The notes under the pieces were generated by a model. The model saw only the letters and a program-made list of their open reading frames with translations, had not been told where the DNA came from and did not search any database. From positions 1 through 6,310 of the forward strand of contig JBHIBA010000276.1 in NCBI GenBank assembly GCA_046758845.1: a DNA stretch of 6,310 nucleotides. Direction: 5' to 3'. Positions 1 to 5,068 of this stretch are shown here, piece after piece (position 1 is the first letter of the stretch; every line of letters starts with the position of its first letter). Position numbers and translations under genes: made by a program. This stretch comes from JBHIBA01 sp046758845. Lineage in GTDB: Bacteria; UBA8248; JACPRG01; G963555815.

Positions 1-36
1 CGACCCGCCTGCCGGGCCGTCAAAAGTTTTGCTGGG

Positions 37-88
37 GGGGGGCGCCTTTCAAAGCTTGTCCCGAGCGCAGCCGAGGGAAGCGCCCCCC
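37..88. repeat. Long imperfect palindrome in the flank downstream of the asparaginase gene
   Basis: A 9-base arm, GGGGGGCGC (37-45), is perfectly complementary to GCGCCCCCC (80-88). The 34-base loop holds a second partial palindrome (about 54-81) built around CTTGTCCCGAGCGCAGCCGA. From memory, this inner sequence resembles a short palindrome (CTTGTCC-GAGC-type) scattered between genes in many environmental genomes; I cannot search to confirm that. A run of nine G (34-42) overlaps the left arm. The element could act as a secondary terminator or be a dispersed intergenic repeat. No protein is supported in bases 1-167. Confidence 0.5.
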
Positions 89-91
89 ACC

Positions 92-113
92 AAAAAGCTG
101 GCACGCCAGTGCC
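92..113 (-). terminator. Rho-independent terminator of the asparaginase gene
   Basis: Read on the minus strand, GGCAC (113-109) pairs with GTGCC (104-100) around the loop TGGC. An AGC and then five T (96-92) follow. An alternative pairing, CTGGC/GCCAG, uses the same bases. The hairpin lies about 55 bases past the stop codon at 168-170, the expected place for the end of this transcript. CCAAAAAGC occurs on both sides (90-98 and 113-121) as a direct repeat. The stem is only 5 bp, so strength is uncertain, but stem, tetraloop and T tract are all present. Confidence 0.6.
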
Positions 114-167
114 CAAAAAGCGCCCGCGCAGAAATCAAAGGCAGGGTGTTCAAAGGAGACCGGGCAA

Positions 168-1094
168 TCAGTGGTCCAGTTTCTCGGGGTGAAAGTCCGA
201 AAGGACCCGCCCGTCCCGGATGGCGCCGATGGGCAGCGTCGCCGAGTTATAGACCGCGGCCACCCCTCCCTCTCGACTCAAGGCGAGGATGCCGCCCCTT
301 CCTTCGGTCGCCTGGAAGAGCTCTTCGAGCGCCGTCTCGACGGCTGCCCGGAGGTCACCGCCCGTCCGATACAGCTCCTCTGCCCGACGAGCCGCAAGGG
401 TGCGGATGAAGGCCTCCCCATAGCCGGTGCAGACGACGGCTACCTCCTCTGTACACCACAGACCCGCCCCGGGTACCGGCGTGTCGCCCGCCCGGCCGGG
501 AAGCTTCATGAAGAGTCCCCCGGTGGAGCCTGCCGCGGCCAGGCGACCGGCATCGTCCAGGGCCAGGGCGCCCACGGTGTCCCCGAGTCCATATTTCTCA
601 ATGAGGCCCTCGCGGATGGCGAGGGAATGTTCCCAGTCGAGCCGTTCTCCTTGGCTGAGGGCCAACCGGGCCTCTTCCCAGCTCTCCCGCCGGGCCTGAG
701 TGCTCTCCCCGCCCTCGCGGAACGGAAGACCCAGGACCCGGGCGAACTCAGCGGCGCCCTCCCCCACCAGGATCTTGTGCCCGCACTCGCGCAAGACCGC
801 CCAGGCCACCCGGACGGGACTCTTGACCCCGCGGATCCCCGCAACGGCCCCGAAATCGCCCGGGATCATGATGGAGGCGTCCATTTCCACCTCCCCCTGG
901 AGGTTCAGGGAAGAGCCGAGTCCGGCGTTGGTCTCCGGGGCGTCTTCCAAAACCTCGACGGCGGCGATAACGGCCTCCTCCGCTCCCCCCTTCTCCATCG
1001 CTTCCAGTCCGCTTCGCACGGAACGGACCATGAGCCCATCGTGGCATTCGACCAGTCGATTTCCTGCGCCCGCATGTGCAAAAACGATCTTCAT
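168..1094 (-). CDS. Isoaspartyl peptidase / type 2 L-asparaginase (Ntn hydrolase)
   Basis: Predicted cytoplasmic amidohydrolase that cleaves isoaspartyl dipeptides and asparagine. Family members are made as precursors that cut themselves before a threonine, which becomes the N-terminal nucleophile of the beta subunit. Numbered from the chosen start (308 aa), the sequence shows HAGAG at 7-11, TNAGLGSSLN at 55-64, the cleavage motif GDTVGALALD with nucleophile Thr173, GSTGG with Thr191, GRAGDTPVPGAG with Arg201 and Asp204, and CTGYGE with Thr223. The spacings match those I recall for E. coli IaaA (Thr179, Thr197, Arg207, Asp210, Thr230). Length is normal. I chose the ATG at 1094 because GAGGA lies at an ideal distance before it; an in-frame ATG at 1106 would add four residues but has AAGGA almost touching it. 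The gene stands alone, diverges from modC and has its own terminator. Substrate preference cannot be read from sequence. Confidence 0.93.
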   Translation of the reverse strand: MKIVFAHAGAGNRLVECHDGLMVRSVRSGLEAMEKGGAEEAVIAAVEVLEDAPETNAGLGSSLNLQGEVEMDASIMIPGDFGAVAGIRGVKSPVRVAWAVLRECGHKILVGEGAAEFARVLGLPFREGGESTQARRESWEEARLALSQGERLDWEHSLAIREGLIEKYGLGDTVGALALDDAGRLAAAGSTGGLFMKLPGRAGDTPVPGAGLWCTEEVAVVCTGYGEAFIRTLAARRAEELYRTGGDLRAAVETALEELFQATEGRGGILALSREGGVAAVYNSATLPIGAIRDGRVLSDFHPEKLDH

Positions 1095-1203
1095 GTCTAT
1101 CCTCATTCCTTGGGACGAGATTCAGCGCCTTCATCCTAGCATGGGTGGGCGCGATACGGGCGAGGCCATGGTAGAATCTTAAGAAAAGGGGACATTCCGC
1201 CAT
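1095..1203. promoter_or_regulatory. Divergent promoter region between the asparaginase gene and modC
   Basis: This 109-base spacer must hold the start signals for two outward-facing genes. For modC, TAGAAT (1172-1177) is a fair -10 match but has no recognisable -35 partner, and the ribosome site AAGGGG (1186-1191) sits a long 12 bases before the ATG. A stop in the modC frame (TAA, 1180-1182) rules out an earlier start. For the asparaginase, TAGGAT on the minus strand (about 1139-1134) is a weak -10 candidate. Small palindromes CCATGG (1166-1171) and TCTTAAGA (1177-1184) are present. No ModE-type TATATA-rich operator is visible. Confidence 0.4.
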
Positions 1204-2283
1204 ATGCTGGAATTTGATTTCGAGAAGACGTTCCACCTCCGCGGAGAACCGGATTTCCACATTGAGGCGGCCGATTCGATGGGCCAGGAGTTGACCGTCC
1301 TGTTTGGGCCCTCCGGCTCGGGGAAGAGCACGCTTTTGAACATGTTGGCGGGCATTGTGAGGCCCGACCGCGGTCGCGCCGTCCTTCAGGGAAAGACGAT
1401 CTTCCACTCGCAGCGGCGGATTGACCTGCCCTTGCGGGAGCGGCGGATCGGTTACGTTTTTCAGGATCTCGCCCTTTTCCCCCACCTGACGGTTTTGGAC
1501 AACATCGCTTACGGCATACCGAACGGAAAGCCCAAAGGTTCCCTCGTCCGGGAATTGATCTCTCAGTTCGGGCTGGAGAGCCAGGAAGGGAAATACCCAC
1601 CGCAGCTTTCCGGGGGACAACGCCAGCGGGTCGCCATCGCCCGGACCCTGGCGGCGGAGCCATCTCTTCTCATGATGGACGAGCCCATTTCGGCGCTGGA
1701 TGAACCCACCCGAGAGCAGTTTCTCTGGGACATTTCCGCCCTGAAAGAGCGCTTCGCCGTTCCCACTTTGTATGTCACGCACAATCTGCGGGAAGCCTAC
1801 TCACTGGCCGACCGGGTCGTGGTCATCGATCGGGGAATGGTCATCGAGAAGGGACCGAAGGGCGCGATCCTGGAGCGGCCGGCGAAGTACCGAACGGCCC
1901 AGTGCGTCGGGATCGAGAACCTGTTCCCGTGTCGTGTAGTCAGAGTGGAAACCGGGGAAATGACGGTACGCCTGGGCTCTATGGAACTGGCCCTCAACCG
2001 GGATGCCCGCTTTGCCCCTGGGGAAACCGCCTACCTGGGAATCTCCCCCCCGGACGTTCGGGTGTCCGCAAAACCGGAGAACAGCCCCAACACGATTCGA
2101 GCCGCCGTCCGCTCCGTCATGGAGCGCAAGAACATCCTGGTCGTACACCTGGACACCCTCCCGGACGGCCCCATGCTGGTGGCGGATCTCAGGAAGCGCA
2201 CCTTTCCGAAATGGGGGATCGAGAGCGGCCCCCCCGTTTTCGTATCCCTCGCCAAAGACGCCTTATTCCTTTGCGAGGAATGA
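1204..2283 (+). CDS. modC: Molybdate ABC transporter ATP-binding protein ModC
   Basis: ATPase subunit of the molybdate importer; two copies would sit on the cytoplasmic face of a ModB dimer. The 359-residue protein has Walker A GPSGSGKST (35-43), the Q-loop in YVFQD (Gln87), signature LSGGQRQR (135-142), Walker B LLMMDE (155-160), D-loop SALD (163-166) and the switch His193 in VTHN. The stretch LPLRERRIGYVFQDLALFPH is typical of ModC rather than of sugar or spermidine ATPases. Residues from about 236 to the end form a C-terminal TOBE/Mop-like regulatory domain, which in ModC can bind oxyanion. Length is close to E. coli ModC (352 aa). No modA or modB adjoins it; these lie 1 kb downstream on the other strand. 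A tungstate or other oxyanion ATPase cannot be excluded, but the nearby modBA supports molybdate. Confidence 0.88.
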   Translation: MLEFDFEKTFHLRGEPDFHIEAADSMGQELTVLFGPSGSGKSTLLNMLAGIVRPDRGRAVLQGKTIFHSQRRIDLPLRERRIGYVFQDLALFPHLTVLDNIAYGIPNGKPKGSLVRELISQFGLESQEGKYPPQLSGGQRQRVAIARTLAAEPSLLMMDEPISALDEPTREQFLWDISALKERFAVPTLYVTHNLREAYSLADRVVVIDRGMVIEKGPKGAILERPAKYRTAQCVGIENLFPCRVVRVETGEMTVRLGSMELALNRDARFAPGETAYLGISPPDVRVSAKPENSPNTIRAAVRSVMERKNILVVHLDTLPDGPMLVADLRKRTFPKWGIESGPPVFVSLAKDALFLCEE

Positions 2284-2364
2284 AATTTTCTCAGGGCTGA
2301 GCGGATTTCTAACGGCCCGGGCTGGATCTCTGCGGCGTGCGGCGCATTCCGCGGCGAGAATGAG

Positions 2365-2382
2365 ATGTCAGCGATATGACAT
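2365..2382. promoter_or_regulatory. 18-bp perfect dyad just upstream of the deacetylase gene
   Basis: ATGTCA (2365-2370), a six-base spacer GCGATA and TGACAT (2377-2382) form a perfect 6-6-6 inverted repeat. It ends directly before the purine-rich ribosome site of the deacetylase gene. This geometry suits a dimeric repressor site or a small RNA hairpin controlling access to the ribosome site. No convincing -35/-10 pair is visible in the 117-base modC-deacetylase gap, so the gene may be co-transcribed with modC. Confidence 0.45.
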
Positions 2383-2388
2383 AAGGAA

Positions 2389-2394
2389 AAAGGA
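2389..2394 (+). promoter_or_regulatory. Ribosome binding site that decides the deacetylase start
   Basis: AAAGGA is followed by six bases and then ATG at 2401. An in-frame TTG at 2395 would lengthen the protein by two residues and could use an earlier AAGGA (2383-2387). The ATG is the better choice. Confidence 0.6.
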
Positions 2395-2400
2395 TTGCGC

Positions 2401-3129
2401 ATGGCCGTGGCGAAAGAATTGACACCCCTGCCCGAAGACTGGGAAAGAGCACTCGCGATTGTCGCCCATCCCGACGACTTGGAATACGAGGCGGCGAGCG
2501 CGGTGGCGCGGTGGACCTCGCAAGGGAAGCAGGTGTGCTACCTCCTTGTGACCCGGGGAGAGGCGGGAATCGACTCCATGCCCCCCGATGAAGTAGGTCC
2601 CCTCCGGGAAGAAGAGGAACGGAAAGGGGCGGCCATCGTCGGCGTGGCCAACGTCGAATTCCTCCAGCATCAAGACGGGATCATTGAATACGGCCTCCCC
2701 CTGAGGCGGGATATTGCCAGCGCGATTCGGAGGCGCCGACCGCACATCCTGATCACCCTGCCCCATCACCTCACGTGGAAAGACGGCCCCCTAAATATGG
2801 CCGATCACCGCTGGGTGACGCTGGCCGTGATGGACGCAGCGAGAGATGCGGGCAACCGGTGGATTTTTCCTGAATTGCTATCGGAGGGCTTTGAACCGTG
2901 GCACGGGGTGGGAATGGTGTGTTTAAGCGGCTCTCCTTATCCAACTCACACGGTGGATGTGTCGGAGTTCATCGAGAAAGGCATCGCCTCCTTAGAGCAG
3001 CATCGCGTCTATTTGGAAAACTTGCCGGAAGAGTTCGACGTCATTTCGTTCGTCCGCGGCAATATGGCAGAAATGGGCATACGCGCGGGCTGCAAATACG
3101 CCGTGTCCTTTGAAGTCATCAAGACCTAA
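2401..3129 (+). CDS. PIG-L / LmbE family zinc-dependent N-deacetylase
   Basis: Predicted metal-dependent deacetylase acting on an N-acetylglucosaminyl or similar N-acetyl substrate. The family includes MshB (mycothiol), BshB (bacillithiol) and antibiotic-pathway enzymes. The 242-residue protein begins its Rossmann-like fold at about residue 17. AHPDD (22-26) supplies His23 and Asp26 as metal ligands and Asp25 as general base, and His136 in NMADHR is the likely third ligand, in line with His13/Asp15/Asp16/His147 of MshB. REEEERKGAAIVGV (69-82) and the following QHQDG are also family features. There is no signal peptide, so it is cytoplasmic. It follows modC by 117 bases on the same strand and converges on modB. 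No glycosyltransferase or thiol-biosynthesis gene is nearby, so the substrate is unknown. From memory, the whole-length pattern resembles proteins common in Actinobacteria. Confidence 0.87.
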   Translation: MAVAKELTPLPEDWERALAIVAHPDDLEYEAASAVARWTSQGKQVCYLLVTRGEAGIDSMPPDEVGPLREEEERKGAAIVGVANVEFLQHQDGIIEYGLPLRRDIASAIRRRRPHILITLPHHLTWKDGPLNMADHRWVTLAVMDAARDAGNRWIFPELLSEGFEPWHGVGMVCLSGSPYPTHTVDVSEFIEKGIASLEQHRVYLENLPEEFDVISFVRGNMAEMGIRAGCKYAVSFEVIKT

Positions 3130-3199
3130 GAAACAACGGAGGGTTCCCGGAGAGCGGAGTTCCAACCCGAAACAAGAAAATTCTGGTTTAAGTTACCCA

Positions 3200-3239
3200 G
3201 GGGAGCAGTATGTAATTGACGGTCATGTGACCTCTCCCC
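3200..3239. repeat. Nested inverted repeat in the convergent deacetylase-modB gap
   Basis: The outer arms GGGGAG (3200-3205) and CTCCCC (3234-3239) are perfectly complementary. They enclose a second perfect dyad, GGTCA-TG-TGACC (3221-3232). A further 5-bp pair, GGGTT/AACCC, lies upstream, close to the deacetylase stop. The position between two convergent stops suggests a shared 3' structure, but no long T tract follows on either strand, so a classical terminator is not shown. The rest of the 168-base gap (3130-3297) has no supportable gene. Confidence 0.4.
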
Positions 3240-3297
3240 GATTTCTCGAACCCGATTTTCCTCCCAGGATTTTCAAAGCGATCGAACGGTGACCCGG

Positions 3298-3981
3298 CTA
3301 CGTTCCGACCTTCACCCTCTCCCGGCTCCACCGAGTGGCCAGATACAGGGCAAGGAAGGAGATGCCCGTGTGGGCCAAAACGAGCCAGTGGGCGCGCTCC
3401 ATGTCCCCTCCCGCCACGGCGCTGTAAATCTCAAGGGGCATGGTGTTCGTCCGCCCGGGGATGTTGCCCGCCAGCATGAGCGTCGCGCCGAATTCCCCCA
3501 TGGCCCGGGCAAAAGAAAGAACCAACCCCGCGATGAGCCCGCGCCGCGCCAAGGGGAGCGTGATGGTCAATGCGGTGTACCACTCCCTTTTTCCTAACAA
3601 CTGGGAGGCGTACTCCACGTTGCGGTCCACTGATTCGATGGCCGCCCGTCCGGCCCGAACCATGAAGGGGAGTGAAACCACCGTCGAGGCGATCACGGCG
3701 GCCCACCAGGTGAAGGTGACCGTCCAACCCGTTAAGTCGTACACGGGTCCCCCGATCCACCCCCTTCGACCCAAGAGTAGAATCAAATAGTAGCCGGTGA
3801 CGGTCGGGGGGAGCACCAAGGGCAAGGTGATCAAGATGTCCAGGACGTTCTTTCCCAGAAAGTCCCGTTTGGCAAACAGGTAGGCGAGAAACGTCCCCAA
3901 GACGGCGACGATCAAAGTCGAAACCCCGGCCACCCAAAGGGACAGCTGCGCGGAAATCGATGCCTGGCCTTCCAATCTCAC
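3298..3981 (-). CDS. modB: Molybdate ABC transporter permease ModB
   Basis: Inner-membrane channel subunit that dimerises, takes molybdate from ModA and is driven by ModC. The 227-residue protein (E. coli ModB has 229) shows five hydrophobic segments at about 12-36, 47-71, 88-110, 148-172 and 196-216. The ModB hallmark LPLVLPPTVTGYYLILLLG spans 53-71, with GRRG directly after. The cytoplasmic coupling loop that docks on the ATPase is ASQLLGKREWYTALTITLP (125-143), and it leads into FARAMGEFGATLMLAGNIPG (157-176), which is strongly conserved in ModB. The start is GTG at 3981 with AGGAG only three bases before it. A TTG two codons later has a more relaxed nine-base spacing, so the exact start is uncertain. 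modA lies 69 bases upstream on the same strand, so the two genes probably form an operon. The gap carries a modest CCTCC/GGAGG hairpin over the modA stop and a GGGTTC/GAACCC pair (3996-4001, 4038-4043). Confidence 0.94.
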   Translation of the reverse strand: MRLEGQASISAQLSLWVAGVSTLIVAVLGTFLAYLFAKRDFLGKNVLDILITLPLVLPPTVTGYYLILLLGRRGWIGGPVYDLTGWTVTFTWWAAVIASTVVSLPFMVRAGRAAIESVDRNVEYASQLLGKREWYTALTITLPLARRGLIAGLVLSFARAMGEFGATLMLAGNIPGRTNTMPLEIYSAVAGGDMERAHWLVLAHTGISFLALYLATRWSRERVKVGT

Positions 3982-4050
3982 GTTCTCCTGAAAGCGGGTT
4001 CAAACGCCAACCATTCTATGCCTCGACCCGAGAAAGCGAACCCCTCCGCC

Positions 4051-4812
4051 TTAGGGAGGAGACCCGAAACCCGCCCGAGCCAAAATGGATTGGGACTTGG
4101 GGCCCAGGATGAACCGCACGAAAGAAGCCGCCCCCTGGAGGAACCGCGTTCCTGCAATAACGGCGATGGGATACTCAATGGGTTTGTGGCTTTCGGAGGG
4201 GGGCTCGCCCACAACCTCCACTGCGTCCTTGGCCTGAATCCAGTCGGTGTAGTAAACGATTCCGGCGTCCACCTCTCCGCGGGCTACATAGTCCAGGACC
4301 TGCCGGACGTGATCCGCCAAAATCAGGTCCGGTTGCAGGCCCTTCCAGTAACCCAACGACTCGAGCGCCTGTTTGGCGTAAAAGCCCACAGGGACGTGGA
4401 CCGGATTGCCAATCACCAGGCGTCCCTGGAAGCCCCCCCCGAGCGCGGAGAACGACGTCACCAGGGCGCCTCCCTTGGGGCGCACGAGGACGATCCGATT
4501 CGTGGCGAAAATCCGGCGTGTCCCGGGATGCAGGAACTTCGCCTTCTCGAGAGCGTCCATCTGCCTTACTGCGGCTGAGGCGAACACATCGACCGGGGCC
4601 CCCTGCTCAATTTGACGCTGGAGGTAGCCGGAGGAGGCGAAGTTCAGCACCACTTGGTATTGCCGATGGGCCTTCTCGAATTCCCTGGCGATCCGCTGAA
4701 AACTTTCCTTCAAGCTGATGGCGGCCGATACGATCAGCCCCGCCGCCGCCCCTCTTGGGGCCGAAGCCAGCATCAGGAGACTCAGGCAAAGAAGAAAATA
4801 CGCGCGAAGCAC
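4051..4812 (-). CDS. modA: Molybdate-binding periplasmic protein ModA
   Basis: Substrate-binding protein that captures molybdate (or tungstate) in the periplasm and hands it to ModB. From the chosen start it is 253 aa (E. coli ModA is 257), beginning MLRAYFLLCLSLLMLASAPR, a classical signal peptide with probable cleavage after Ala24 in GAAA|G. Oxyanion-binding segments are AAISLKESF (Ser33), NFASSGYLQRQIEQGAP (Ser60/Ser61), HVPVGFYAKQAL (Val140) and GIVYYTD (Tyr187/Tyr188), paralleling E. coli ModA. SHKPIEYPIAVIAG (208-221) is also conserved. I chose GTG at 4812 because AGGGGGT (4825-4819) sits six bases before it and it gives a clean signal peptide. A TTG at 4851 would add 13 residues ahead of the signal and is less likely. 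modB follows after 69 bases. ModA and the tungstate binder WtpA/TupA overlap in function, so metal specificity is not proved. Confidence 0.94.
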   Translation of the reverse strand: MLRAYFLLCLSLLMLASAPRGAAAGLIVSAAISLKESFQRIAREFEKAHRQYQVVLNFASSGYLQRQIEQGAPVDVFASAAVRQMDALEKAKFLHPGTRRIFATNRIVLVRPKGGALVTSFSALGGGFQGRLVIGNPVHVPVGFYAKQALESLGYWKGLQPDLILADHVRQVLDYVARGEVDAGIVYYTDWIQAKDAVEVVGEPPSESHKPIEYPIAVIAGTRFLQGAASFVRFILGPKSQSILARAGFGSPP

Positions 4813-4880
4813 AGATCGACCCCCTGAGAAAGGGACGATGAAAAAGAGCAAGGGTTACTTTCAGGGAAATCCTTACAACA

Positions 4881-4908
4881 AATATTGGGGATAACCCATG
4901 GAAGTCAA
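4881..4908 (-). promoter_or_regulatory. Candidate sigma70-type promoter of modA-modB
   Basis: On the minus strand TTGACT (4908-4903; five of six to the -35 consensus) is followed by a 16-base spacer and AATATT (4886-4881; four of six to the -10). Transcription would begin near 4874, leaving a leader of about 60 bases before the GTG at 4812. A second TTGACC (4948-4943) lacks a -10 partner. The stretch is more A+T-rich than its surroundings, as expected of a promoter. Confidence 0.5.
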
Positions 4909-4914
4909 GACTTC
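4901..4914. promoter_or_regulatory. Perfect dyad over the -35 box of the modA promoter
   Basis: GAAGTC (4901-4906), AA and GACTTC (4909-4914) form a perfect 6-2-6 inverted repeat. It covers the whole predicted -35 hexamer (4903-4908). A dimeric regulator bound here would block RNA polymerase, so it is a candidate operator. It does not resemble the TATATA-rich ModE site of E. coli. A smaller pair, TGGG/CCCA (4886-4898), lies between the -35 and -10. Confidence 0.45.
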
Positions 4915-4970
4915 GCGGAAAACAGCGTCAGGCGAAAAATGAAGGTCAATATGGGCAGGCCAGAACGCGC

Positions 4971-5037
4971 CCAGGGCCGATGCCGCCCGGTGAGATGACG
5001 CGAGGGAAAATCCCTTGGGCCCATAGGGCATGTCATC
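4971..5037. other. Cluster of hairpins between the porin stop and the modA promoter
   Basis: GATGAC (4994-4999) and GTCATC (5032-5037) form a perfect 6-bp outer stem. It encloses two adjacent small hairpins, AGGGA-aaa-TCCCT (5003-5015) and GCCC-ata-GGGC (5019-5029), giving a possible three-way junction of 44 bases. A bulged hairpin, CC-a-GGGC/GCCC-GG (4971-4990), adjoins it. The cluster starts about 30 bases past the porin stop and ends upstream of the predicted modA start site, so it is most simply porin 3' RNA (terminator, processing or decay-blocking). No T tract follows. I do not recognise a known riboswitch. Confidence 0.4.
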
Positions 5038-5068
5038 CCCCCGGCCCCGAATCCTTTCCCGAAAAAGC

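Noticed and set aside
171..1139. 322-residue open frame on the plus strand opposite the asparaginase gene
   Set aside because: It is antisense to a gene with full catalytic motifs. Its translation is Pro/Gly/Arg-rich with no recognisable domain, as is usual in G+C-rich DNA.
748..1782. 344-residue open frame on the minus strand crossing the divergent spacer and the 5' half of modC
   Set aside because: It overlaps two well-supported genes, reads as low-complexity Arg/Gly-rich sequence in part and shows no family motif.
3110..3292. 60-residue open frame over the end of the deacetylase gene and the convergent gap
   Set aside because: It overlaps the deacetylase 3' end, lacks a convincing ribosome site and has no domain or hydrophobic pattern.
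1166..4901. CCATGG palindrome near both the modC start (1166-1171) and the modA promoter (4896-4901)
   Set aside because: Six bases with little flanking similarity do not support a shared operator.
2361..5036. Shared TGAGATG and GTCA/TGAC half-sites in three intergenic gaps, suggesting one common regulator
   Set aside because: Arm sequence, spacing and symmetry differ at each site, and short matches like these are expected by chance.
4813..5068. ModE operator or molybdenum-cofactor riboswitch upstream of modA
   Set aside because: I saw no TATATA-rich ModE-like dyad and could not fit the known Moco RNA layout. Only the unrelated dyad and hairpin cluster reported above are supported.
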